Program-made: the position numbers and the translations under genes | Assembly: GCA_002710685.1 (NCBI GenBank) | Contig: PALD01000071.1 | Coordinates: 62,001-126,000 of the forward strand | Direction: 5' to 3' | DNA length: 64,000 bases | Source: Cytophagaceae bacterium | Lineage (GTDB): Bacteria > Bacteroidota > Bacteroidia > Flavobacteriales > Flavobacteriaceae | Shown: positions 43,815 to 53,217 of the stretch, one piece after another | Layout of the letters: every line of letters begins with the position of its first letter | Position numbering within the stretch: the first letter of the stretch is position 1 | The notes under the pieces: generated by a model | The model's input: only the letters and a program-made list of their open reading frames with translations | What the model was told of the DNA's origin: nothing | Databases searched by the model: none

Positions 43815-44831
43815 ATGAAGAAGCTGCGAAAATTGCTTTATCCCCTTGCCATTCTCTATGATGGGATAACGCTTACGCGAAATATCCTCTTTGACAACCA
43901 TATCCTGCCCGGTCAAGAATATGATTTTCCCGTTATAGGCGTGGGCAACCTGAGTGTGGGAGGCACGGGCAAGACCCCCATGGTTGAGCATGTGCTCTCC
44001 CTGCTCCAGGAACAATATCACCTTGCGGTATTGAGCCGTGGCTATGGTAGGAAGACCAAAGGCTTTTTAAAGGTCACGCCACGGATGAAGGCGGGTGAGG
44101 TGGGTGATGAACCGTTGCAAATTGCTCAAAAATTTCCTGGGGTCGATGTATATGTGGATGAAGATAGGAGGCATGGTATCACCTGTATGCTCAATGGCAC
44201 AAACCCTCCTGATGTTATCTTGCTCGATGATGTTTTTCAACATAGATATGTGAGGCCGGGACATATGATCATGCTTACTTCATACACATCGCCTTTTTAT
44301 GAAGATTTAGTCCTACCGGCAGGGGATTTAAGAGAAGGAAAAAGTGGGGCGGCCAGGGCTGATAGCATCGTGGTGACCAAATGTCCCCCTGACCTTTCAG
44401 CTGCCGAAATGACGGTGATACGTAAAAAAATAAATGAATATTCAGGTGCTACGGTTTATTTCTCAGCGATAGCGTATGGTGAATTTTTCCACGGAAGTGG
44501 TGAGAAGGTCATGGTTGGTGCGTTAATGAATAAAGACCTTACGGTTGTCACCGGCATTGCAAGGCCAGGACCCTTTATTGCTTATCTCAAATCATTGGGG
44601 TTGGCTTTTGACCATAAAAAATTTTCTGACCATCATGCTTTTACAGATGCAGAAATAGATGCTCTTGATAGCGCTGAGGTTATTGTTACCACTGAGAAGG
44701 ATTACATGCGCCTTCTTGACAGGTTAAGCAGGGCAAGGGTGTATTATTTGCCCATCAAGACCCATTTTATTGATGGGGGAGAGGGCTTTAACAATAGTAT
44801 CAGGGATTTTTGCGGTAGTTTTACACGTTAA
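43815..44831 (+). CDS. lpxK: Tetraacyldisaccharide 4'-kinase
   Basis: Phosphorylates the 4' position of the lipid A disaccharide precursor at the inner membrane. The 338-residue protein has a short N-terminal hydrophobic segment, Walker A GNLSVGGTGKTP (about 44-55), LSRGYGRKTKG, GDEPLQIA and VILLDDVFQHR, all LpxK hallmarks, and VVTGIARPGPF. ATG 43815 was chosen because it gives MKKLRKLLYPLA; an upstream start at 43773 would add 14 residues. Its end overlaps the convergent histidine kinase gene by 11 bases. It starts divergently from the Nif3-like gene. Confidence 0.95.
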   Translation: MKKLRKLLYPLAILYDGITLTRNILFDNHILPGQEYDFPVIGVGNLSVGGTGKTPMVEHVLSLLQEQYHLAVLSRGYGRKTKGFLKVTPRMKAGEVGDEPLQIAQKFPGVDVYVDEDRRHGITCMLNGTNPPDVILLDDVFQHRYVRPGHMIMLTSYTSPFYEDLVLPAGDLREGKSGAARADSIVVTKCPPDLSAAEMTVIRKKINEYSGATVYFSAIAYGEFFHGSGEKVMVGALMNKDLTVVTGIARPGPFIAYLKSLGLAFDHKKFSDHHAFTDAEIDALDSAEVIVTTEKDYMRLLDRLSRARVYYLPIKTHFIDGGEGFNNSIRDFCGSFTR

Positions 44832-47022
44832 CTTTCTTGCGCTGCAGGCTGTTGTAGATCTTGCTGAAAAATTCTTCTACTTTATAGGGTTTTGGGATAA
44901 CATCGCTAAAGCCGGCGAGGTAAAAATCATCAATGTTTTCATCAATGGTTACCGCTGTAAGGGCTAAAATGGGAAGTTCCTTGTTGTATTTTCTGACCTC
45001 TTTTGTGGCTTCTGTACCACTTATGCCGGGCATGTGGATGTCCATCAATACTAGGTCATAGGTCTCGTTCTTGATTTTTTCAAGGGCGATTTCTCCATCA
45101 TCTGCCACGTCGCAGGTCATCTTGTTTTTTTCAAGGATCTTGCGGGTGATCATCTGGTTGATCTTGTTATCTTCAACGATTAGTATGTGCTTGCCTATGA
45201 GTGCATCATAATCTATATCGTAAACGACTTCCTTGTCGGTCTCGGCAGATTTTCTCAGGATGCCATATTTGATGTCAAAATGAAAATTAGAGCCTTTGCC
45301 CAGTGTGCTTTCCAGCTCAATCCTGGAGCCTTGCAGATCCAGTAATCTTTTGACGATTGATAATCCCAGGCCGGTTCCGCCAAATTTCCTGTTGATCTGC
45401 ACAGATCCTTGTGTGAAGTTCTGGAAGATGTTTTTCTGTTTTTTCTTGCTGATGCCTTCTCCAGTGTCCTCAACTTCAAAGTGAAGGTAGATTTGAGAAT
45501 CTGTCTGGCTCTTTTTCTGCACCCTTACCGTCACCTCTCCATCCCTGGTGAACTTATTACCGTTGCCTACCAGGTTTATAAGAATTTGTGAAATCATTAA
45601 TGGATCACCAATTATCTGCTCAGGTATATCCTTGTCAAATTCAATTTTAAGCTTGTTGCCTTTTTCTTGAGCTGAGCGCTCTAGTGCAAAAATAACGTCA
45701 TCCACACGTTTGCGTAGGTTGAACGTGGTCTGCTCAACCTCTACCTTGTTGGCTTCTAGTTTATTGAGGTCAAGTATGTTGTTGATGAGGGATAATAGGT
45801 ATTCTCCTGAAAATTTAAGGGAGTCCAGGTGTTTTTTCTGTTCCTCGGTGGGGTTTTCGTTAAGCAATAAATGGGTGAGTCCCGTAACGGCATACATAGG
45901 GGTGCGTAGCTCATGCGTGATGGTAGATAAAAACTGTGCCTTGACCATTGAGGCTTTCTCGGCATTGTCCTTTGCAATCATCAACTCCGTGTTCTTGGCC
46001 TGCAGGAGCTCATTTGCTTTTGCCCTAAGGCTGTTGTTTTTATATAAAGAGAGTGCCAGGAGGCAAAGTATCGTGAACAGGGCAATCACAAGTACCGTGG
46101 TGATCTTGCTTATCCTGTTGCGCAGCTTTGGGTCATATCTATCCGGGTCAATTTCTGGAGCGATTTGATTATAGACCGTTTGACTTAGCTGGGTGCCATT
46201 TGTGCCAAAGTATAACTGCTGTTTCTCTTGATATTCATTTAATTTTTTATAAGCTTCCTCATAATTGCCCAGGCTATTGTTGATTTTGCTCAGTGCGAGC
46301 AGTGCATCAACTTCAATTTCTGGCAGGGCCTTCTCCCTTGCAAGGTCAAGTGCTATTGTGGCTTTTCCCAGGGCAATCTCATCTTCATTGAGCCTGTGGC
46401 GTGCTTTTGCGATTTCAAGCGGGATATTTGCCTTTAGGCTATTGTTGCTCTTGTCGCTGGGGTATTTTTCCAGGGTCTTTTCGGCAGAGGTCAATGTGGT
46501 TAGTGCTTCTCCAAGGTTGCCTTCTTTAGAATATAACTTTCCCAGGTAGAGCTGGGTACGGGCTAGATAGATGTTGTTGTCAAAATCATCAAAATACTTT
46601 TGGGCATTGAGCAGGTAATCCTTTGCATCAGTAGTATTATCCTCTATCAGTAATATCCTGCCATAGGTGAGATAGCTCTTTGCGAGTTCCTGGAGGTCTT
46701 CAAGCTCTTGCTGTAGGTTTATGGCCTTTGCGCTTTCAATACGGGCGTTGTCATATTCCTTGCGGGCCAGGTAGATGGTGGCCAGAAGGCTACTGCTAAG
46801 GGCCATCTTGCTCTTATTGTTGATGCTTATGGCAAGTTCCTTGGCCTGGGTAAGTTTTGTAATGGCAAGTTTGTAATCCAGCTTTTCAATGGAAGATGCC
46901 GTCTGCCTAAACAAGGTATCTATTGTGGTGTTGGTAGCTTCCACATTCTGGCTACCATCTTGAGCATGGCAAATACCAATAAGCAAAAAGAACACATAAA
47001 AAAGCGCCTTGGTCCTGTACAT
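44821..47022 (-). CDS. Hybrid sensor histidine kinase with TPR sensor and receiver domain
   Basis: 733 residues: signal peptide (1-20), a periplasmic TPR-type helical sensor (about 40-280), one membrane helix (305-327), a short coiled coil, HisKA with phosphorylatable H370 (STITHELRTPMYAV), HATPase_c with N-box LINLVGNGNKF, DTGEGIS and GGTGLGLSIV, and a C-terminal receiver (613-725) with phospho-acceptor D661 in LVLMDIHMPG and K711 in IPKPY. It has no DNA-binding output and no partner regulator gene nearby. The signal is unknown. Its 3' end overlaps lpxK. Confidence 0.94.
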   Translation of the reverse strand: MYRTKALFYVFFLLIGICHAQDGSQNVEATNTTIDTLFRQTASSIEKLDYKLAITKLTQAKELAISINNKSKMALSSSLLATIYLARKEYDNARIESAKAINLQQELEDLQELAKSYLTYGRILLIEDNTTDAKDYLLNAQKYFDDFDNNIYLARTQLYLGKLYSKEGNLGEALTTLTSAEKTLEKYPSDKSNNSLKANIPLEIAKARHRLNEDEIALGKATIALDLAREKALPEIEVDALLALSKINNSLGNYEEAYKKLNEYQEKQQLYFGTNGTQLSQTVYNQIAPEIDPDRYDPKLRNRISKITTVLVIALFTILCLLALSLYKNNSLRAKANELLQAKNTELMIAKDNAEKASMVKAQFLSTITHELRTPMYAVTGLTHLLLNENPTEEQKKHLDSLKFSGEYLLSLINNILDLNKLEANKVEVEQTTFNLRKRVDDVIFALERSAQEKGNKLKIEFDKDIPEQIIGDPLMISQILINLVGNGNKFTRDGEVTVRVQKKSQTDSQIYLHFEVEDTGEGISKKKQKNIFQNFTQGSVQINRKFGGTGLGLSIVKRLLDLQGSRIELESTLGKGSNFHFDIKYGILRKSAETDKEVVYDIDYDALIGKHILIVEDNKINQMITRKILEKNKMTCDVADDGEIALEKIKNETYDLVLMDIHMPGISGTEATKEVRKYNKELPILALTAVTIDENIDDFYLAGFSDVIPKPYKVEEFFSKIYNSLQRKKVNV

Positions 47023-47076
47023 AACTCAACGTTGAAGTGGGGTAAAGTAAATTTTTCTCCTGAAAAATCCCAAATT

Positions 47077-48096
47077 TTAATTCGTTAATAAACAAAAATA
47101 ACTAATTAAATCTATAATTCTTGCAGAGTATCCCGTTTCATTGTCATACCACCCTATCAATTTCACGAGATTCCCTATAACTGAGGTCATCTGCGAATCA
47201 AATATACAAGAATGCGTGTTGCCTATGATATCGACCGAAACCAAAGGAATATCAGTAAATTCAAGGATGCTCTTCAGGCCATGCGAGGCTTCATGCCTAA
47301 ACGCTTCATTGATTTCTTCAATACTTGTGGGGCGCGAAACATTCAAGGTGACATCCGTGAGCGATCCATCAGCTACCGGCACCCGGATACCGCAACCGCC
47401 TATAACCCCGGCAAGATCTGGAAAAATTTTCGTGAGCGCTTTTGCTGCCCCGGTGGTCGTGGGCACAATAGATTGTCCTGCTGCACGGGCCCTGCGTAGA
47501 TCGCGGTGTGGCTGGTCATGTAGGCTTTGGTCAGTGGTATAGCTATGCACCGTTGAAATGTATGCCTGCTTGATACCGCAGAGGTCCTGGACCACTTTTA
47601 TCATGGGCGCCGCATTATTAGTGGTGCAGCTCGCATTTGAGATGATGAGGTCATCTGTATGCACGATATGCTCGTTGACGCCCAGCACCACGGTTTTGAT
47701 GGAGTCGTCTTCTGGTGGTACGCTCAAGATTACCTTAGGCGCCCCGGCCAGGATATGTTTTTCTAGTGAGGTCCTGTCCTTGAACTTGCCGGTGCTCTCA
47801 ACAACTAGGTCCACATCATACCGTTTCCACGGAATTTCCTTAGGATCAAGCGTGTTGTGGAACATGATGTCCCTGCCATTTATTTTGAGCAGGAAATGCC
47901 CATTATGCTCCACGGCCTCTACCGAAGCATCCAGGATGCCATGTATACTGTCGTATTTTAAAAGGTGTGCAAGGGTGCGTGTGTCTGCCATGTCGTTGAT
48001 GGCAACAACCTCTATGGCGGGATTGTCTATGAGCAGGCGGGTCAACCGGCGGCCTATACGGCCAAAACCGTTGATGCCTATCCTTATTTTTTGCAT
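47077..48096 (-). CDS. gap: Glyceraldehyde-3-phosphate dehydrogenase, NAD type
   Basis: Oxidises glyceraldehyde-3-phosphate to 1,3-bisphosphoglycerate in glycolysis. The 339 residues include NAD-binding INGFGRIGRR, D35 after VVAIN, which favours NAD over NADP, the active-site SNASCTTN with C157, HSYTTDQSLHD, RRARAAGQSIVPTTTGAA and WYDNETGYS. Unlike the common SSHDLK cases it has a slightly shifted C-terminus (ISYFCLLTN). It lies 20 bases after lipA in the same direction. Confidence 0.95.
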   Translation of the reverse strand: MQKIRIGINGFGRIGRRLTRLLIDNPAIEVVAINDMADTRTLAHLLKYDSIHGILDASVEAVEHNGHFLLKINGRDIMFHNTLDPKEIPWKRYDVDLVVESTGKFKDRTSLEKHILAGAPKVILSVPPEDDSIKTVVLGVNEHIVHTDDLIISNASCTTNNAAPMIKVVQDLCGIKQAYISTVHSYTTDQSLHDQPHRDLRRARAAGQSIVPTTTGAAKALTKIFPDLAGVIGGCGIRVPVADGSLTDVTLNVSRPTSIEEINEAFRHEASHGLKSILEFTDIPLVSVDIIGNTHSCIFDSQMTSVIGNLVKLIGWYDNETGYSARIIDLISYFCLLTN

Positions 48097-48116
48097 GGCA
48101 AGAAGCCTTTTTTTGA

Positions 48117-48989
48117 CTAGTTGATGTGCTTGTGTGCTTTATAAGAAGACCGTACCAGTGCGCCACTCTCCACATGGCGGAAACCCATCTCAAGGCCCAC
48201 TTCTTCATATTTCTTGAACTGGTCTGGGGTGATGAACTGCTTGACCGGCAGATGCCTCTTTGAGGGTTGCAAGTACTGGCCTATGGTGACCACATCAACA
48301 TTGGCCTGGCGTAGGTCCTGCATGACCTGTAAAACTTCATCTTCCTGTTCTCCCAGTCCCAGCATGATGCCAGATTTTGTCCTCCGGGCACCTTGTTCCT
48401 TAAGATAGGCAAGTACTTCTAGGCTACGCTCATATTTTGCCTGGATGCGCACCTCGCGGGTAAGTCTTTTTACCGTTTCCATATTGTGGGATACCACTTC
48501 TGGGGCAACTTCAACAATTCGGTCTATGTTTCTCTTGTTACCTTGAAAGTCTGGAATAAGGGTCTCCAGCGTGGTCTCTGGGTTCATCCTGCGTATAGCC
48601 TTCACGGTCTCTGCCCACATGATGCTGCCCATGTCCTTGAGGTCATCCCGGTCCACTGAGGTCACAACGGCATGCTTGATGTTCATCAACTTGATGCTGC
48701 GCGCCACTTTTTCAGGTTCTTCCCAGTCCACGGTGTCTGGCCTGCCGGTCTTAACGCCACAAAAACCACAACTGCGCGTACAGGTGTTGCCCAGTATCAT
48801 GAATGTCGCCGTGCCCTCGCTCCAGCACTCGCCCATATTGGGGCAACTGCCTGATGTGCATATGGTGTGCAGGTCATACTTATCTACAAGGCCACGCAGC
48901 TCCGTGTACTTTTTGCCGGTGGGCAATTTAACACGCAGCCATTTTGGTTTTGGCTTATGAACCGGGATTGCAATTGTTTCAGTTTCCAT
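48117..48989 (-). CDS. lipA: Lipoyl synthase
   Basis: Radical SAM enzyme inserting two sulfurs into octanoyl groups to make lipoate. The 290-residue protein shows both iron-sulfur sets: auxiliary cluster [12 protein letters not shown] (C44, C49, C55) and radical [11 protein letters not shown] (C70, C74, C77). Downstream are [25 protein letters not shown] and [17 protein letters not shown] 48989 is the likely start; a longer one at 49019 would add ten residues without homology. It is upstream of gap in what may be one transcript. Confidence 0.96.
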   Translation of the reverse strand: METETIAIPVHKPKPKWLRVKLPTGKKYTELRGLVDKYDLHTICTSGSCPNMGECWSEGTATFMILGNTCTRSCGFCGVKTGRPDTVDWEEPEKVARSIKLMNIKHAVVTSVDRDDLKDMGSIMWAETVKAIRRMNPETTLETLIPDFQGNKRNIDRIVEVAPEVVSHNMETVKRLTREVRIQAKYERSLEVLAYLKEQGARRTKSGIMLGLGEQEDEVLQVMQDLRQANVDVVTIGQYLQPSKRHLPVKQFITPDQFKKYEEVGLEMGFRHVESGALVRSSYKAHKHIN

Positions 48990-49081
48990 AAGGGTGAAAA
49001 TTGTTGTGCAAAGATACAAACCAATTGTGAAGTACGAGCGTCAACAACCATCGGGAAATTTAATCCCTGGATGTGGTTTTC

Positions 49082-49759
49082 CTATTTTTTGACCGCGCGC
49101 AGCATTTCCCTTTTTCCGGGAGGGCCGGGCAATCTTTCTACTTCAAGCCCCACCGCTTGCATGGCCCTGCGCACGCTACCTTTTGCCGCGTAGGTAACCA
49201 GTGCGCCGCCCGGTAGGAGGGCATTGTGCATCTTGTCAAAGATATATTCTTCCCAGAGCTCGGGTTGTACCCGCGCACCAAAGGCATCAAAATAAATAAG
49301 GTCATGTCGTGGGCCATCATCAATATCCTGAAATTTTTGCTGCCTCTTTTTCAACTGGAAACCTTCGGTGATCGCGAGTGTTTCTTCCCAAGGGGTTGCG
49401 TGCATCTTGTCAAAGGTGGCTTTGTGCTGTTGTGCCTCCAGGAGTTCAATATAGTTGAGGCTGTTGATTTCAGCGGGGAGCACGGGGTATGCCTCGACCC
49501 CCTCATAGGTGATCTTTATTCCTTTCGCTTCCGCGGAAAGAAGTGTGAGAAAGGCATTGAGACCGGTACCAAAGCCTATTTCAAGAACATGGAGGGGTTG
49601 TGCGCGAGGATTTTTCGTGCAAACGAAATCTAGTCCCATCTTGAGAAAAACGTGCCTTGCTTCTTGAATCGCACCATGCATGGAGTGGTATTGCTCGTTC
49701 CACTCTGGCAATTGTATGGTCGTGCTGCCGTCAGCGGTCTTGACAATCTTGCGCTGCAA
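49082..49759 (-). CDS. mnmD: tRNA U34 methyltransferase, stand-alone MnmD-like
   Basis: SAM-dependent methyltransferase for the wobble uridine 5-aminomethyl group, the counterpart of the N-terminal half of E. coli MnmC. The 225 residues contain DGSTTIQLPEWNEQYHS, the SAM loop VLEIGFGTGLNAFL, DLIYFDAFGARVQPELW and a C-terminal YAAKGSVRRAMQAVGLEVERLPG. No FAD-dependent oxidase domain is attached, which is usual in Bacteroidota. It starts 2 bases after the DUF4920 gene stop. Confidence 0.9.
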   Translation of the reverse strand: MQRKIVKTADGSTTIQLPEWNEQYHSMHGAIQEARHVFLKMGLDFVCTKNPRAQPLHVLEIGFGTGLNAFLTLLSAEAKGIKITYEGVEAYPVLPAEINSLNYIELLEAQQHKATFDKMHATPWEETLAITEGFQLKKRQQKFQDIDDGPRHDLIYFDAFGARVQPELWEEYIFDKMHNALLPGGALVTYAAKGSVRRAMQAVGLEVERLPGPPGKREMLRAVKK

Positions 49760-49761
49760 AC

Positions 49762-50271
49762 TTATGGGTTGATCTTAACACCGGTGGCGGTAAAGGATAG
49801 TGTTTTTTTTGCAGAAGTGATGGCCTCGATTTCTTCCTCGGTCCTGCCGCCGTCAAGGGCTAGGTGTTGTTGCTCTTCAACGGGGACTTCTGTGATAAAT
49901 GCCTGCCCATGGACAACGACTTCCTTTTCTGCGATGTCCTTGGGGACAAAAAAGCCATAATCCTTGAACTTGATCATCACGGGGTCGTCAGCGCCCACAT
50001 CGACCTGCATCCAGCATCCCTTGTTTTGACAAACGGATTGTACATGCCCCTTAAAGGTGGCGTTGATGGTGTCACCGGGCTTGAGGTTCTTGTAGATGTC
50101 ACCCATCTCGGCAGAGCTCAAAGTCTTGAGGTTCTTGAAGTCCTCTCCATAAAGTTCGGCATCCATGACCTGGGCAATTTCCTCAGATTGTGCTTCTTTT
50201 TTTTCTCCTTCGGCATTCTTGCAGGAGAAGATGGATAATGTTGCTAGGGCAAAAATGAACTTGGCTTTCAT
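49762..50271 (-). CDS. DUF4920 lipoprotein
   Basis: 169-residue lipoprotein with signal MKAKFIFALATLSIFSC (cysteine 17), an acidic linker and one DUF4920 domain: GDTINATFKGHVQSVCQNKGCWMQVDVG with two cysteines, and FFVPKDIAEKEVVVHGQAF. The domain is OB-like; no function is known. ATG 50271 starts the signal peptide; a longer frame to 50370 would place 33 odd residues in front. It is the first gene of a run with mnmD and lipA. Confidence 0.82.
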   Translation of the reverse strand: MKAKFIFALATLSIFSCKNAEGEKKEAQSEEIAQVMDAELYGEDFKNLKTLSSAEMGDIYKNLKPGDTINATFKGHVQSVCQNKGCWMQVDVGADDPVMIKFKDYGFFVPKDIAEKEVVVHGQAFITEVPVEEQQHLALDGGRTEEEIEAITSAKKTLSFTATGVKINP

Positions 50272-50342
50272 GACTTGCAATTTTTTATGACGGCAAAGGT
50301 AAAAATAATGATTTCTGGTGGATGCCATAGAATGGAAATTGA

Positions 50343-50350
50343 TAAATTTG
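50343..50350 (+). promoter_or_regulatory. Possible -7 box of ilvE
   Basis: TAAATTTG, ten bases before the ATG at 50361, fits TAnnTTTG. The -33 element is not clear. Confidence 0.35.
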
Positions 50351-50360
50351 TGGTCTAAAT

Positions 50361-51437
50361 ATGTATGCAATGATGACCGAAACGCTGAAAATCACTAAAG
50401 TGAAAGAGTCTAAAATAGACCAGGTAGATTTTAGTAACCTGAATTTTGGCACTGTTTTTACAGATCACATGTTTGTATGTGACTATAAGGATGGTGGGTG
50501 GAAGAGCCCAGAGATCATACCCTATGGGCCTTTGACCATTGATCCTTCTGCAAAGGTGTTTCATTATGGTCAGGCTGTCTTTGAGGGGATGAAGGCTTAT
50601 AAGGATGATCATGGGGATGTCTTTATGTTTCGTCCCGAGGAGAACTTCAACCGTATAAACAGGTCTGCAGAGCGGCTTGCCATGCCTGCTTTTCCCAAGG
50701 ATTATTTCTTTGACGGGCTCAATCAATTATTGAACGTTGACAATGAATGGATTAAGCCAGGTGCTGAAAATTCTTTGTACATACGCCCCTTTGTCATTGC
50801 AACGGAGTATGGCGTTTCTGCCTCTCCCGCTACTGAGTACAGGTTCATTATCATCTGTGCGCCGGCACAGGCGTATTACAGTGGTGAGGTGCGTGTCAAG
50901 ATTGCTGATAAGTTCAGCAGGTCTGCAGATGGTGGTATAGGCTTTGCTAAAGCTGCCGGAAACTATGCGGGACAGTTCTACCCCACGGAGCTTGCCAAGA
51001 AGGAAGGTTTTCAGCAAGTGGTCTGGACTGATGCCAACACGCATGAATATATTGAAGAAGCGGGTACGATGAATGTTTTCTTTCGTGTAAACGACACGCT
51101 GCTCACGGCCCCCACAAATGACAGGATACTGGACGGTATTACCCGCAAGAGCCTCATTGAACTTGCAAAAAGCAAGGGTATTCAAGTAGAGGTGCGGCCC
51201 ATCAAGGTTACCGAAATCCTTGAGGCTGCCCGTAACGGGTCGCTTAAGGAGATGTTTGGTGCTGGTACGGCTGCCGTGGTCAACCCCATTCTAGGTTTTG
51301 GGTATAAGGATGAGAAGTTTGAGCTGCCCAAGATGGATGATGCTTACGGCCCCATGTTAAAAAAGGCTTTAAAGGCCATCCAAACCAACCAGGCAGAGGA
51401 TCCCTTTGGCTGGAGGTATGAAGTGCCCATGATCTAG
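50361..51437 (+). CDS. ilvE: Branched-chain amino acid aminotransferase
   Basis: PLP enzyme for the last step of leucine, isoleucine and valine synthesis. The 358 residues match the type II BCAT branch: FHYGQAVFEGMKAY, RPEENFNRINRSAERLAMP, the PLP lysine K197 in GIGFAKAAGNYAGQFYPT, EEAGTMNVFF, DRILDGITRKSLIELA and EMFGAGTAAVVNPI. Several start codons are possible (50361, 50370, 50373). It overlaps the convergent MazG-like gene by 4 bases. Confidence 0.95.
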   Translation: MYAMMTETLKITKVKESKIDQVDFSNLNFGTVFTDHMFVCDYKDGGWKSPEIIPYGPLTIDPSAKVFHYGQAVFEGMKAYKDDHGDVFMFRPEENFNRINRSAERLAMPAFPKDYFFDGLNQLLNVDNEWIKPGAENSLYIRPFVIATEYGVSASPATEYRFIIICAPAQAYYSGEVRVKIADKFSRSADGGIGFAKAAGNYAGQFYPTELAKKEGFQQVVWTDANTHEYIEEAGTMNVFFRVNDTLLTAPTNDRILDGITRKSLIELAKSKGIQVEVRPIKVTEILEAARNGSLKEMFGAGTAAVVNPILGFGYKDEKFELPKMDDAYGPMLKKALKAIQTNQAEDPFGWRYEVPMI

Positions 51438-51829
51438 GCCCCTTTGTTTTCCAGGATTTTCTTGATGTCTGGCCTGAAGTAATTGGGCCCTTTCAAGACC
51501 TTGCCGTCCTCGCGATAGATAGGTTTTCCATCAGCGCCCAGTTTGCTCATGTTGCTGCGTTGAATTTCAGTAAAGACTTGTTCTATTTTATGCTGCATGC
51601 CATGTTCTATGATGGTGCCGCACAAAATATAGAGCATGTCGCCCAGCGCATCTGCTACTTCAACAAGGTCATTGTTGTTTGCAGCTTCCAGGTATTCTTC
51701 ATTTTCTTCTTTCATTAGATTGAAACGAAGCAGGTTCTTACGGTTTCCCAGGTCAGCTATGGGGGCATTGTTTATACCCAGTTTAAAGGCCGTGTGGAAT
51801 TCATGGACGGCATCGATGCATTTTTTCAT
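51434..51829 (-). CDS. MazG-like nucleotide pyrophosphohydrolase (PRA-PH family)
   Basis: 131-residue all-helical phosphohydrolase. The metal-binding pattern EENEEYLEAA (E-x-x-E) and DALGDMLYI (D-x-x-D) is that of the MazG/PRA-PH superfamily, with N-terminal VHEFHTAFKLG and C-terminal KVLKGPNYFRPD. It may hydrolyse nucleotide triphosphates or act in house-cleaning. ATG 51829 was chosen since the extra N-terminus from 51886 overlaps the divergent gene start and lacks homology. Confidence 0.88.
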   Translation of the reverse strand: MKKCIDAVHEFHTAFKLGINNAPIADLGNRKNLLRFNLMKEENEEYLEAANNNDLVEVADALGDMLYILCGTIIEHGMQHKIEQVFTEIQRSNMSKLGADGKPIYREDGKVLKGPNYFRPDIKKILENKGA

Positions 51830-51875
51830 CCTCAAGTAAGTTTTATGCTGTAAATTTGAAAAAAAGATATTAATA

Positions 51876-52064
51876 ATGTTCACCACGGGTCAGTGGATTT
51901 TTGCCCTTTTCTTTGTAATTGCTTTTGTGATATTTATCTCCATGAGCTACAAGAGGGATAAAAAACTGCATAAACGCTACTATGGCGGTAGCAAATGGGT
52001 GTTAGTGGGATTCCTGATATTTGTACTCTTGCTGTTTGTGATAAAATTTTGGCTTAAGCCATAA
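51876..52064 (+). CDS. Small membrane protein, 62 aa
   Basis: Two hydrophobic helices (about 5-23 and 41-59) with a basic cytosolic loop YKRDKKLHKRYYGGSKW between them. The family is not recognised, but the hydrophobic-basic-hydrophobic layout and the position between the MazG-like gene and an SRPBCC gene support a real gene. A TGGCTTAAGCCA palindrome overlaps its last codons, just before the stop. Confidence 0.65.
   Translation: MFTTGQWIFALFFVIAFVIFISMSYKRDKKLHKRYYGGSKWVLVGFLIFVLLLFVIKFWLKP
52050..52061. repeat. Dispersed palindrome at the end of the 62-aa gene
   Basis: TGGCTTAAGCCA, 12 bases, encoding the final WLKP and touching the TAA stop. Confidence 0.65.
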
Positions 52065-52158
52065 AAAACACTAGATAGGGCATGCTTTTCACCATCTACA
52101 TCCTTACCACTATAAATTGCTATCTTAGCATTGATAACTTAACCCTATTGAGAAGGTA

Positions 52159-53217
52159 ATGAAGATCCTTAAATATTTGTTTTTTCTTTTGCTCATCGTG
52201 GTCATTGCCGGGGCAATCTACTTTGCCACAAAAAACGGCGAGTATAGCATTGAGCAATCTACCGTGATACATGCACCCAAAGAAATTATTTTTAACAAGG
52301 TAAATGAGTACAAGACCTGGGAGGACTGGGGCCCGTGGAAGGAAGAAGATCCCACCATGGTTTTTCATTATCCTGAAAAGACAAGTGGGGGAGGGGCAGG
52401 TTATTCATGGAACGGTAAAGATGAAGATGGCGCCATGCAGACTACAAAGGTGGTGCCCTATAGCCATATAGAACAGGAGATTACCTTTAATACGCCTCTT
52501 GGCGAAAGAAAATCCGTTGTAAGTTGGGAATTTGAAGATGTTGATGGGGGGACAAAGGTAATCTGGGGCATTCAGGGAGAACACCCATTGCTGGACAAGG
52601 CTTATTTTGCAATATCTGGATATAACTTTGATAAAGACATACGCGAGATGTTTCAAAAAGGGTTGAGCGGGCTCACCCAGGTCATTCAAAAGGATATGGA
52701 CGTATATTCAATCAATGTGGATGGGGTAACCCAGTATAGCGGAGGTTTTTATATGTATGCCTCTAGCTCCACTACGCTGGATGGCCTTTCAACAACCATT
52801 GCCCAGCTCATGGGGCAGGTCTCAAACCTGATGCAGGAACAAAACATCACCATCTCAGGAAAACCCATGACCATTTACAACACCTATGATATGGGGGGCA
52901 ACAGTGCCATTATATCTTGTGCGCTGCCCACTACATCACGCGTGGTCGTGCCTGCAGAAAGTACCGTATTGTGTGGCTTTATGCCCTCTCAAACAGCTAT
53001 AAAAGCAACCCTTAAAGGAAATTATAAAAACCTACAGGAGGCCTGGCAAAAAGCCATTGATTACATTTCAGAAAACGGGTATGTAATCGACGAAGAGAAT
53101 CCTCCATTTGAACTGTATGTCAATGATCCCGGTGAGGTCAAGAACCCTGCTGAGTGGATTACCGAAATATATTTTCCTATTCAGGCACCCGGCACGGTTG
53201 AAACCATGAGCCTATGA
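52159..53217 (+). CDS. SRPBCC domain plus GyrI-like effector-binding domain, membrane-anchored
   Basis: 352 residues: an N-terminal membrane helix (LKYLFFLLLIVVIAGAIYFA), a START-like SRPBCC domain (about 25-170; VIHAPKEIIFNKVNEYKTWEDWGPW, GGAGYSWNGKDEDGAM) and a GyrI-like domain (about 205-350, with the C-terminal WITEIYFPI typical of AraC effector-binding folds). The ligand is unknown. This architecture is common in Bacteroidota. It overlaps the next gene by 4 bases (ATGA). Confidence 0.86.
   Translation: MKILKYLFFLLLIVVIAGAIYFATKNGEYSIEQSTVIHAPKEIIFNKVNEYKTWEDWGPWKEEDPTMVFHYPEKTSGGGAGYSWNGKDEDGAMQTTKVVPYSHIEQEITFNTPLGERKSVVSWEFEDVDGGTKVIWGIQGEHPLLDKAYFAISGYNFDKDIREMFQKGLSGLTQVIQKDMDVYSINVDGVTQYSGGFYMYASSSTTLDGLSTTIAQLMGQVSNLMQEQNITISGKPMTIYNTYDMGGNSAIISCALPTTSRVVVPAESTVLCGFMPSQTAIKATLKGNYKNLQEAWQKAIDYISENGYVIDEENPPFELYVNDPGEVKNPAEWITEIYFPIQAPGTVETMSL

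Noticed and set aside
52050..53217. Fluoride riboswitch upstream of crcB
   Set aside because: crcB overlaps the preceding gene by 4 bases and no riboswitch-like fold was seen before the operon.
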